The notes beneath the pieces were generated by a model. It was not told the DNA's origin. It searched no databases and saw only the letters and a program-made list of their open reading frames with translations. The position numbers and the translations under genes are program-made. This document shows positions 8,820 to 16,235 of a stretch of DNA of 64,000 nucleotides, piece after piece. Source of the DNA: Pseudomonas sp. A-RE-19 (GTDB taxonomy: Bacteria; Pseudomonadota; Gammaproteobacteria; Pseudomonadales; Pseudomonadaceae); NCBI RefSeq assembly GCF_019956555.1, contig NZ_JAHBDQ010000071.1:62001-126000 (forward strand), given 5' to 3'. Each line of letters opens with the position of its first letter. Within the stretch, counting starts at the first letter, position 1.

Positions 8820-9053
8820 ATGTCGAGAGTCTGTCAAGTTACCGGTAAGGGTCCGGTGACTGGGAATAACATTTCCCACGCAAACAACAAAACCCGTCGT
8901 CGTTTCCTGCCGAACCTGCAGCATCACCGCTTCTGGGTTGAAGAAGAGAAACGTTTCGTGCGTCTGCGCGTATCTGCCAAAGGCATGCGTATCATCGACA
9001 AGCGTGGCATCACTGTCGTGCTGGCCGAAATCCGCAAAGCTGGCAAGATCTAA
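8820..9053 (+). CDS. rpmB: 50S ribosomal protein L28
   Basis: This 77-residue basic protein of the large ribosomal subunit begins MSRVCQVTGKGP and contains the conserved NNISHANNKTRRRF segment. It is the first gene of the rpmB-rpmG operon, preceded by a GAGG-type ribosome site and a clear sigma70 promoter 150 bp upstream. It lacks the paired CxxC zinc motifs of zinc-binding L28 forms. Confidence 0.98.
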   Translation: MSRVCQVTGKGPVTGNNISHANNKTRRRFLPNLQHHRFWVEEEKRFVRLRVSAKGMRIIDKRGITVVLAEIRKAGKI

Positions 9054-9064
9054 GGGAGCTAATC

Positions 9065-9220
9065 ATGCGTGAATTGATTCGTTTGATTTCGAGCGCCGGT
9101 ACTGGTCACTTCTACACTACCGACAAGAACAAGCGCACTACTCCGGACAAAATCGAGATCAAGAAATTTGATCCGGTTGTTCGCAAGCACGTGATCTACA
9201 AAGAAGGCAAAATCAAGTAA
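9065..9220 (+). CDS. rpmG: 50S ribosomal protein L33
   Basis: This 51-residue protein begins MRELIRLISSAGTGHFYTT and ends KEGKIK. It contains no cysteine, so it is the zinc-independent form of L33. It follows rpmB by 11 bp with its own GGGAG ribosome site and is followed by a strong terminator. It is short but its sequence is unmistakable. Confidence 0.97.
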   Translation: MRELIRLISSAGTGHFYTTDKNKRTTPDKIEIKKFDPVVRKHVIYKEGKIK

Positions 9221-9240
9221 TTGATTTTTCTCTCTTACGA

Positions 9241-9274
9241 AAAAGGCCCGTATCGCGAGATACGGGCCTTTTTT
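9241..9274 (+). terminator. Intrinsic terminator of rpmBG
   Basis: A 14-bp perfect stem (9241-9254 with 9259-9272) with the tetraloop GCGA is followed by a T-run, 20 bp after the rpmG stop codon. Confidence 0.93.
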
Positions 9275-9309
9275 GTTGGCTGCGGGTTATGCGGTGCCTA
9301 CTAGTGCGC

Positions 9310-9378
9310 CTTCGCGGGCAAGCCACGCTCCTACGGTGAGTCGCGTCCGTTCTGTAGGAGCGAGGCTTGCCCGCGAAG
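9310..9378. repeat. REPIN, family A, short spacer, outward-type orientation
   Basis: Two family A REPs (AGGAGCGAGGCTTGCCCGCG, the left one with a substituted base: GCCACGCTCC) lie in inverted order with a 19-bp spacer. The order of the two halves is opposite to that of the element at 1422-1512. Confidence 0.85.
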
Positions 9379-9403
9379 AGGCCAGTCCAGCTAGCACAAA
9401 TCC

Positions 9404-9766
9404 TCAAGCCTTCTGTTCAAACACCACATAGATCTTGCGGCACGGCTCCAGCACTTCCCAGGTGCCTTTGAAACCGGCCGGGATCACGAAGCGATCGCCC
9501 ACGCGCAGGGTCCTGGCGTTGCCATCGGTGTCGCGAAGCACTGAAACCCCCTGAACGATTTCGCAGTATTCGTGCTCGGTGTAGTTCACTAGCCACTGGC
9601 CGACTTCGCCTTCCCAGACACCTGCACTCATCTGGCCGCATGGGCTGTTGTAGTGGTTGTACACCGCTTGCTCGGGGTCGCCCTTGAGGACTTTTGCCGG
9701 GTCTGGTCGATAGCGATCGGGCTGGGTGTTGGCCTGGCTGAAATCGACGATATCCTGAATGCTCAT
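9404..9766 (-). CDS. Cupin-domain protein (Cupin_3/DUF861-like)
   Basis: This 120-residue protein is a single beta-barrel cupin: the segment GEVGQWLVNYTEHEYCEIV carries the metal-ligand motif region and VGDRFVIPAGFKGTWEV the second cupin motif. The family includes ureidoglycine aminohydrolase-like and EutQ-like proteins, but the function of this one is unknown. It is divergent from kauB across a 228-bp region holding a PauR-like operator candidate, hinting at a role in polyamine or guanidinobutyrate metabolism. Confidence 0.85.
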   Translation of the reverse strand: MSIQDIVDFSQANTQPDRYRPDPAKVLKGDPEQAVYNHYNSPCGQMSAGVWEGEVGQWLVNYTEHEYCEIVQGVSVLRDTDGNARTLRVGDRFVIPAGFKGTWEVLEPCRKIYVVFEQKA

Positions 9767-9808
9767 GCTGGTATTCCCCCGTGTTTGCGCTGGAAAATTG
9801 AAAGTTTA

Positions 9809-9826
9809 TGTTTATTAAAATGAACA
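9809..9826. promoter_or_regulatory. PuuR/PauR-like operator candidate between cupin gene and kauB
   Basis: The imperfect palindrome TGTTTATTAAAATGAACA has half-sites TGTTTAT and ATGAACA with a single mismatch. Its right half closely resembles the E. coli PuuR box AAAATATAATGAACA as I recall it. PauR, the PuuR homologue, is encoded at 26714-27262, and kauB belongs to polyamine catabolism, so the site makes biological sense. It lies 43 bp upstream of the cupin start codon. Confidence 0.5.
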
Positions 9827-9994
9827 CCGCAAGGTCGTTTGCCGGCCTTATGTCAAATATATTGAAACAACCCCGGCCACTGGTTTAGGGTGGTGGTTGC
9901 CTTGGGCCGAAAAAGCAGGCTGGCCGGGCAGAATTCCTGACCGCACCCGCATAGAACGCGGGGCACTCGTATTCAATAAGAGGAGGACACTCGA

Positions 9995-11488
9995 ATGACC
10001 ACCCTGACTCGTGCCGACTGGGAACAACGGGCTCGCGATCTGAAGATCGAAGGCCGCGCCTACATCAATGGCGAATACACCGATGCAGTCTCCGGTGAGA
10101 CCTTCGAGTGCATCAGCCCGGTCGATGGCCGTCTGCTGGGCAAGATTTCCAGCTGTGATGCCGCCGATGCCCAGCGTGCCGTGGACAACGCCCGCGCCAC
10201 TTTCAATTCCGGTGCCTGGTCGCGTCTGGCGCCAACCAAACGCAAAGCCACCATGATCCGTTTTGCCGGCCTGCTGAAACAGCACGCCGAAGAACTGGCC
10301 CTGCTCGAAACCCTGGACATGGGCAAGCCAATCAGCGATTCCCTGTACATCGACGTTCCCGGCGCGGCGCAAGCCCTGAGCTGGAGCGGTGAAGCCATCG
10401 ACAAGATCTACGACGAAGTCGCCGCCACGCCGCACGATCAGTTGGGCCTGGTGACTCGCGAGCCGGTCGGCGTGGTCGGCGCGATCGTGCCGTGGAACTT
10501 CCCGTTGATGATGGCCTGCTGGAAGCTCGGGCCGGCGCTGTCCACCGGTAACTCGGTGATCCTTAAACCGTCTGAAAAGTCGCCGCTGACCGCGATCCGC
10601 ATTGCGGCGCTGGCGGTTGAAGCCGGTATTCCGAAAGGTGTGCTGAACGTGTTGCCGGGTTACGGTCACACCGTCGGCAAAGCCCTGGCCTTGCACAACG
10701 ACGTCGATACGTTGGTGTTCACCGGTTCGACCAGGATCGCCAAGCAACTGCTGATCTACTCCGGCGAATCGAACATGAAGCGCGTCTGGCTGGAAGCCGG
10801 CGGCAAGAGCCCGAACATCGTGTTCGCCGATGCGCCGGACCTGCAAGCCGCCGCCGAAGCCGCCGCTGGTGCCATCGCCTTCAACCAGGGCGAAGTCTGC
10901 ACCGCCGGTTCGCGCCTGCTGGTCGAGCGTTCGATCAAAGACAAATTCCTGCCGCTGGTGATCGAAGCCCTCAAGGCCTGGAAGCCTGGCAATCCGCTGG
11001 ACCCTGCGACCAACGTCGGTGCGCTGGTGGATACCCAGCAGATGAACACCGTGCTGTCCTACATCGAATCCGGTCACACCGATGGCGCCAAACTGGTGGT
11101 CGGCGGCAAGCGCATTCTTCAGGAGACCGGTGGCACTTACGTTGAACCGACGATTTTCGATGGCGTGAGCAACGCGATGAAAATTGCTCAGGAAGAAATC
11201 TTCGGCCCGGTGTTGTCGGTCATCACCTTCGACAGCGCTGAAGAAGCCATCCAGATCGCCAACGACACGCCTTACGGCCTGGCCGCTGCAGTCTGGACCG
11301 CCGACATCTCCAAGGCTCATCTCACCGCCAAGGCTTTGCGCGCCGGTAGCGTGTGGGTCAACCAGTACGACGGTGGCGACATGACCGCGCCGTTCGGTGG
11401 CTTCAAACAGTCCGGCAACGGTCGCGACAAGTCGCTGCACGCTTTCGACAAGTACACCGAGCTGAAGGCGACCTGGATCAAGTTGTAA
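9995..11488 (+). CDS. kauB: Gamma-aminobutyraldehyde-type / 4-guanidinobutyraldehyde dehydrogenase
   Basis: This 497-residue NAD(P)-dependent aldehyde dehydrogenase has the general-base glutamate E267 in LEAGGKSPN and the nucleophile C302 in GEVCTAGSR; the cofactor region GAIVPWNFPLM is intact. In Pseudomonas the gene at this position (kauB, PuuC-like) oxidises 4-guanidinobutyraldehyde and gamma-glutamyl-aminobutyraldehyde from arginine and putrescine breakdown. An AGGAGG ribosome site precedes the ATG. It is divergent from a cupin gene, and a PauR-like operator lies in the shared upstream region. Confidence 0.92.
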   Translation: MTTLTRADWEQRARDLKIEGRAYINGEYTDAVSGETFECISPVDGRLLGKISSCDAADAQRAVDNARATFNSGAWSRLAPTKRKATMIRFAGLLKQHAEELALLETLDMGKPISDSLYIDVPGAAQALSWSGEAIDKIYDEVAATPHDQLGLVTREPVGVVGAIVPWNFPLMMACWKLGPALSTGNSVILKPSEKSPLTAIRIAALAVEAGIPKGVLNVLPGYGHTVGKALALHNDVDTLVFTGSTRIAKQLLIYSGESNMKRVWLEAGGKSPNIVFADAPDLQAAAEAAAGAIAFNQGEVCTAGSRLLVERSIKDKFLPLVIEALKAWKPGNPLDPATNVGALVDTQQMNTVLSYIESGHTDGAKLVVGGKRILQETGGTYVEPTIFDGVSNAMKIAQEEIFGPVLSVITFDSAEEAIQIANDTPYGLAAAVWTADISKAHLTAKALRAGSVWVNQYDGGDMTAPFGGFKQSGNGRDKSLHAFDKYTELKATWIKL

Positions 11489-11493
11489 TGTGT

Positions 11494-11523
11494 AGCGGGC
11501 CCCGGTTCATATCGGGGCCCGCT
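11494..11523 (+). terminator. GC-rich hairpin after kauB, weak terminator
   Basis: AGCGGGCCCCG pairs perfectly with CGGGGCCCGCT around an 8-nt loop, 5 bp after the kauB stop. There is no following T-tract, so termination is only a guess; it may instead stabilise the 3' end. Confidence 0.5.
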
Positions 11524-11538
11524 GCAACATAGATCCCT

Positions 11539-11628
11539 TGTGGGAGCGAGCCTGCTCGCGATAGCGGTATGACAGTCGACGTCAATGTTGAATGTTGCTC
11601 CGTCATCGCGAGCAGGCTCGCTCCCACA
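11539..11628. repeat. REPIN, family B
   Basis: Inverted pair of GTGGGAGCGAGCCTGCTCGC elements separated by about 45 bp, between kauB and the MFS transporter gene. Confidence 0.9.
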
Positions 11629-11670
11629 GTGTTTTGCGCTGCACATAAAATATCCACAGGAGTGTGGAAC

Positions 11671-12813
11671 ATGCGTTGGGCGACTTATTTCGCCGTTTTG
11701 GCGTCTGTCTTGAGTGTCGGCCTGGCCCTGGGGGTCAGCATGCCGTTGGTGTCGCTGCGTCTGGAAGGCTGGGGTTATGGCTCGTTCGCGATCGGCGTGA
11801 TGGCGGCGATGCCGGCCATTGGCGTACTGCTGGGGGCAAAAATTTCCAGCCACCTCGCGGCGCGTCTCGGCACGGCCAATCTGATGCGCCTTTGTCTGTG
11901 GGCCGGAGCGGTGACCATCGGCTTGCTGGCAGTGTGGCCGAGTTATCCAGTCTGGCTGGTGTTGCGGTTGATGATCGGGGTGATCCTGACCCTCGTCTTC
12001 ATCCTCGGCGAAAGCTGGATCAACCAACTGGTGGTCGAGCAATGGCGCGGTCGACTGGTGGCGTTGTATGGCAGTAGCTATGCGCTGAGTCAGTTGGCCG
12101 GGCCATTGCTGTTGGGTGCGTTGGGCACCGAGCACGATTATGGTTTCTGGGTCGGCGTCGGTTTACTGATGACCTCACCCTTCCTGCTGCTGGGCCGCAG
12201 CGGCGCACCGACCAGTGAAGCCTGCAGCGTAACCCTCGGTGACTTATTGACCTTCTGCCGCGGCTTGCCGGCGATTGCCTGGGCGGTATCGCTGTTCGCG
12301 GCATTTGAAGCGATGATCCTGACCTTGTTGCCGGTCTACTGCCTGCGTCAGGGCTTCACCACGGAAATCGCCTTGGCGATGGTGAGTACTGTGGTAGTGG
12401 GTGATGCCTTGCTGCAATTGCCGATTGGCGCGCTGGCCGATCGCTTGTCGCGGCGTACGTTGTTTACCGGTTGCGCGATGCTCTTGCTGCTGTCGAGCCT
12501 GGCGATTCCGTTGCTGATCGATACGCTGTTGATCTGGCCGCTGTGGGTGTTGTTTGGCGCCAGTGCCGGTGGCTTGTTCACCTTGTCGCTGATCTTGATC
12601 GGCGAGCGTTATCGCGATGATGCGCTGGTGCGAGCCAATGCCCATATCGCGCAGCTGTGGGGCATTGGTTGTCTGATCGGGCCCTTGGCAGCCGGTGCCG
12701 GCAGCCAGTGGATCAGCGGGCATGCCTTGCCGTTGCTGATGGCGGCGGGCGCGTTGGGGTTGGTGATTCTGGTGTCGCGGCAAGGGGCGTTTGGTGTGGT
12801 GCAGCCGGCATAG
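11671..12813 (+). CDS. Major facilitator superfamily transporter
   Basis: This 380-residue inner-membrane protein is built of about twelve hydrophobic helices, beginning MRWATYFAVLASVLSVGLALG. The central DRLSRRTLF segment (about residue 260) is the MFS loop motif between helices. The family moves sugars, drugs or metabolites, and the substrate cannot be told here. The start at 11671 has an AGGAG ribosome site; an earlier in-frame start would lie within the upstream REPIN. Its position after kauB suggests, without proving, a role linked to amine catabolism. Confidence 0.88.
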   Translation: MRWATYFAVLASVLSVGLALGVSMPLVSLRLEGWGYGSFAIGVMAAMPAIGVLLGAKISSHLAARLGTANLMRLCLWAGAVTIGLLAVWPSYPVWLVLRLMIGVILTLVFILGESWINQLVVEQWRGRLVALYGSSYALSQLAGPLLLGALGTEHDYGFWVGVGLLMTSPFLLLGRSGAPTSEACSVTLGDLLTFCRGLPAIAWAVSLFAAFEAMILTLLPVYCLRQGFTTEIALAMVSTVVVGDALLQLPIGALADRLSRRTLFTGCAMLLLLSSLAIPLLIDTLLIWPLWVLFGASAGGLFTLSLILIGERYRDDALVRANAHIAQLWGIGCLIGPLAAGAGSQWISGHALPLLMAAGALGLVILVSRQGAFGVVQPA

Positions 12814-12820
12814 ATCAAAA

Positions 12821-12889
12821 GATCGCAGCCTTCGGCAGCTCCTACAGTTGAAATGCAATCCCCTGTAGGAGCTGCCGAAGGCTGCAATC
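12821..12889. repeat. REPIN-like inverted repeat, family C
   Basis: GTAGGAGCTGCCGAAGGCTG appears in inverted copies (left arm 12821-12846, right arm 12864-12889) with a short spacer. It lies between the convergent MFS and phospholipase genes. The GATCAAAAGATC extension is present only on the left. Confidence 0.85.
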
Positions 12890-12902
12890 CTGGCCATTCA
12901 AG

Positions 12903-14522
12903 CTACAACATCCGCTCCAGGCCGACCATGCTGCTGAGCCATGAATTGAAATGCTGCCACCAACTTCCCGGTTCTTTGGTCAATGTGTGCGGCTTGCCGT
13001 CATCTTCGGTGACCCAGACGATCTGACCCTTTTCCAGCCGGGCCTGATAGCTGAGGGGCGGTGCCATACCCTCCAGTGCCAGTTCGCGCACCCGTCCGGC
13101 GAGCTGCGGGTTGTCCACCAGCACCCCGACTTCGGTGTTCCACAGTACCGAGCGCGGGTCGAAATTGAACGAGCCGATGAAGGCTTTCTGTTGGTCGAAA
13201 ATCATCGCCTTGCTGTGCAGGCTGGAATCGGAACTACGGTAGGCCCCGCTGTGAAACAGGCGCGGTCCGCTGCCGCCGTCACCGTTGTCGCCGGGCTGAC
13301 GGCGTAATTCGAACAGCTGCACACCATGATCCAGCAAGGCTTTTCGATAAGGCGCGTAACCCCCGTGCGTGGCCGGTACATCGGTGGCTTCCAGTGAATT
13401 GGTCAGCAAGCGGACCGACACGCCGGCATCGGCGCGACCGGTCAGGTACACCAGCCCCGGTTGGCCGGGCACCATGTAGGCCGAGACCATGATCAGCTCC
13501 TTGCTGACCCCATTGAGTTCGGGCGCCAACTGGGTGGTCAGCAGCAAGTGCGGGTCCGGTTCGCCGTCGGCCAGCACCTTGCTCGGTGCGTCCCACAGCG
13601 CCTGGTTCCAGGCCCAGATCAACTCCCGGCGCCAGATGTCCAGGCGCGGGTGAGTGGTGTAGGTCATCAACTGCTGATAGAGCGCGTGATTCTGTTTGCG
13701 CGTTTCCTCCAGGGATTCGTCCAGGCGAGTCCGGGTGTTTTTCAGATCCCTGGCTGTCGGCTTGCTCGAGAGAAACTGCTCGATCGGCTTGCTCAGAGCG
13801 CTGTTCCAGTACTGATCGAAGCTATGCCCCAACTGCTCCGCAACCGGGCCGACACTGAGCATATCGATATCGGTGAAATTCATTTTGGGCTCGGCATCGA
13901 AATACTCGTCCCCCAGGTTGCGCCCGCCAACGATCGCCGCGCTGTTGTCCGCCACCCACAGTTTGTTGTGCATGCGGCGATGTTGCTGCGACAGGTTGAA
14001 CAGCCGGCCCATCGTTCGGGTAACGACGGTGCTGCGGCCCAGGTGCAGCGGATTGAACACACGGATCTGAATCTTCGGATGTGCGGCGAGGGTCGCGATG
14101 ATCCGGTCCAGACCATCGCTGGTGGTGTCGTCGAGCAGAATCCGCACCCGCACTCCACGGTCGGCGGCCTTGAGCAGTTCGTTCACCAATATCCGCGTGC
14201 TGATGCCGTCGTGGACGATGTAGTACTGCAAATCAAGGCTGCTTTGGGCGTTGCGAATCAGCTCGGCCCGCGCGGTGAAGGCCTCGGCGCTATCGGAGAG
14301 CAAGCGAAAGCCCGATTGACCCTCATGGGGGGCAGCCTGGGCCTGGATCGAACGGCCGAATGCCGAATCCGTCGCTGGCAGGGCCTGACTCGACTCGCGA
14401 ACGGTATCAAGGCTGGTGCAACTGCCGAGCAGCAAGGCGAGCAACAAAGCGAAGGGCCGGACCGGGATGAGTATCAAGGCAGGATTTCTCGCGTCGGAGT
14501 CGACCGAAGTATGGCACGGCAT
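12903..14522 (-). CDS. Phospholipase D family lipoprotein (cardiolipin synthase-like)
   Basis: This 539-residue protein has a lipoprotein signal with lipobox LLGSC (lipidated C35) after an N-terminal hydrophobic stretch, so it should be envelope-anchored. Two HKD catalytic motifs are complete: H185-N-K187...D192 followed by VGGRN, and H436-S-K438...D443 followed by IGSFNFD. Such pairs catalyse phosphatidyl transfer or phosphodiester cleavage. The closest types are the ClsC/YmdC-like PLD proteins. The start at 14522 has a GAGG ribosome site at good spacing; longer upstream frames lack one. It is divergent from the fimbrial operon with a 230-bp gap. Confidence 0.88.
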   Translation of the reverse strand: MPCHTSVDSDARNPALILIPVRPFALLLALLLGSCTSLDTVRESSQALPATDSAFGRSIQAQAAPHEGQSGFRLLSDSAEAFTARAELIRNAQSSLDLQYYIVHDGISTRILVNELLKAADRGVRVRILLDDTTSDGLDRIIATLAAHPKIQIRVFNPLHLGRSTVVTRTMGRLFNLSQQHRRMHNKLWVADNSAAIVGGRNLGDEYFDAEPKMNFTDIDMLSVGPVAEQLGHSFDQYWNSALSKPIEQFLSSKPTARDLKNTRTRLDESLEETRKQNHALYQQLMTYTTHPRLDIWRRELIWAWNQALWDAPSKVLADGEPDPHLLLTTQLAPELNGVSKELIMVSAYMVPGQPGLVYLTGRADAGVSVRLLTNSLEATDVPATHGGYAPYRKALLDHGVQLFELRRQPGDNGDGGSGPRLFHSGAYRSSDSSLHSKAMIFDQQKAFIGSFNFDPRSVLWNTEVGVLVDNPQLAGRVRELALEGMAPPLSYQARLEKGQIVWVTEDDGKPHTLTKEPGSWWQHFNSWLSSMVGLERML

Positions 14523-14752
14523 TGGGACCTCACATGTGGTGACCTGACGCCGGTTGATCGGCTCCCTCGCCGAAGGAACCGAAAGAACTACAGATGCTGT
14601 CGCGGACGCCCAATTGATATAGCGACTTCTCCTACATAAAAGACCTACAGAAAGCGGAATGATCTCCGGGTATTCGACGTGTCGGAAGACGGCCGTAATT
14701 TTCCGCTGCATCCGACGTGTTGGTGTTCTCAACCATTCACAGGTAAGTGTTT

Positions 14753-15403
14753 ATGAAGAAGCTTTTTTTGATGGGCGCCTTAGCGGCAACCATCGCTCCA
14801 TTCGCCGCTCAAGCGGCAAGTGTCGACCTGAGCGTCAGCGGTACGGTCATTCCGACGTCCTGCATTCCTGCTTTCGCAGGTGGCAGCAACATCGATCTGG
14901 GGCGGATCTATTCCTCGACGTTGAGCGCGACAACCCAAAACGATCTGCCGCCGCGAGACATCACTTTGAAAATCGCATGCGATGCACCGGCAGCGGTGGA
15001 GATTGCGGTCACGGATAATCGTGGTGGTACCAAGGTGCCGGGCCTCACGTTCAATAACCGCTCCGGTGATCACCTTTACTATGGCCTCGGTAGCACGAAC
15101 GGCGTCGGCATTGGCGGCTTCGGCCTGCTGACCGGCCAGCCCCTGACCGATGGCACCCCACAGACTTTTCTGGTGCGCTCTCCGGCCAATCCGGTATGGC
15201 GAGTTCCGGTCAGCGGTCTGATGTCCAACGCCCCGGTTTCCTATTCCTGGGGGCCTGGCGCAGCAGCCGGCCCTGCCGCCGCACGTCTGCATGTCTTTCC
15301 GATGAAAGTGGCTGTGGCTATTCGTCCGACCTCCGAACTGCCCGCCACCACCGACGACTTCCCGCTCGACGGTTCGGTGACGTTCGACGTGTTCTACCTC
15401 TGA
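14753..15403 (+). CDS. DUF1120-type fimbrial subunit (putative major pilin)
   Basis: This 216-residue secreted protein has a clear Sec signal peptide (MKKLFLMGALAATIAPFAAQA) and a mature DUF1120 pattern: VDLSVSGTVIPTSC near the N-terminus, LKIACDAPAAV in the middle, and the beta strand ending GSVTFDVFYL at the C-terminus. The cysteine pair is typical of pilins that form one disulfide, and the alternating-hydrophobic N-terminal strand fits donor-strand exchange. It is the first gene of a subunit-chaperone-usher-subunit operon. The ATG at 14753 is chosen over a GTG six bases upstream. Confidence 0.85.
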   Translation: MKKLFLMGALAATIAPFAAQAASVDLSVSGTVIPTSCIPAFAGGSNIDLGRIYSSTLSATTQNDLPPRDITLKIACDAPAAVEIAVTDNRGGTKVPGLTFNNRSGDHLYYGLGSTNGVGIGGFGLLTGQPLTDGTPQTFLVRSPANPVWRVPVSGLMSNAPVSYSWGPGAAAGPAAARLHVFPMKVAVAIRPTSELPATTDDFPLDGSVTFDVFYL

Positions 15404-15530
15404 GCCGACGCGGCATAAAGTGCTGTTGATGGATTGACGGGCAGATCGCTATCGGCCGTTTCCTATCGCGTCATCGGGCATCGACAGGCATGGCGTTCGC
15501 CGTGCGGGTCGATGCCTTCTGGAGAATTTC

Positions 15531-16235
15531 ATGTGTCCCCCTAAACCTTCGCAGGCGCTCGGCGCCGTTGCGGCGCTGTGCCTGTCATTTTTCAGTGCGC
15601 TTGTGATGGCGGCTGGCATGGTGCCGCAAACCCCTGTCGTGATAGTCGATGAGGCATTGGGCGAAGCGACCCTCAATGTCAAAAACTCCGACGAACAACC
15701 GGCATTGCTCTACAGCACGATCGAACACATTGCCGAGGATGACGAGCCGCTGTTGCTGCTGACTCCGCCCGTGGCGCGGGTTGAGCCTGGGCAGAGCCAA
15801 CAGGTCAGGTTCATCTTGCGCAGCGCCAAACCCTTGGAAACCGAACGCCTCAAGCGGGTGGTGTTCGAGGGGATCAAGCCCCGCCAAGGCACCGACGGTG
15901 CGCGGCTCAGCCTGGGCGTGCGGCAGAACATTCCGGTGATCCTGCGTCCGGCCAACCTGGCGGTGGAGCGCATGCCCTGGAAACATTTGCTCTGGAGTGT
16001 TGTTGGCGAACAGGTGCAGGTGAGCAATCCCGGTCCGTATGTGGTGCGGCTCGCCAGATCGGTGAGTGTGATCCCCGGCGGCGCGATGCTGGATCTCGGA
16101 CGCACCTACATCTTGCCTGGCGAAGTGCTGACACTCGCCGCCGCGTCGACGTTGGGCACTCATGTGCGGATTTTTCCCGCGACGACTTATGGGTTCGCGG
16201 TCGACAGCCATGATGCGCCGTTGAGTCGTCGGTAA
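15531..16235 (+). CDS. Periplasmic fimbrial chaperone (PapD family)
   Basis: This 234-residue protein has an N-terminal signal (hydrophobic core AVAALCLSFFSALVMAA) and two immunoglobulin-like domains. Family features include ATLNVKNSDEQPALLYS near the start, the PPVARVEPGQSQQVRFI segment that carries the subunit-binding strand region, and a second domain with VSNPGPYVVRLA. It would hold pilins unfolded for delivery to the usher. A TGGAGA ribosome site precedes the ATG, and its stop overlaps the usher start (TAATG). Confidence 0.92.
   Translation: MCPPKPSQALGAVAALCLSFFSALVMAAGMVPQTPVVIVDEALGEATLNVKNSDEQPALLYSTIEHIAEDDEPLLLLTPPVARVEPGQSQQVRFILRSAKPLETERLKRVVFEGIKPRQGTDGARLSLGVRQNIPVILRPANLAVERMPWKHLLWSVVGEQVQVSNPGPYVVRLARSVSVIPGGAMLDLGRTYILPGEVLTLAAASTLGTHVRIFPATTYGFAVDSHDAPLSRR

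Noticed and set aside
9848..11440. 530-codon frame antisense to kauB
   Set aside because: Lies opposite a clearly functional aldehyde dehydrogenase; no domain or ribosome site.
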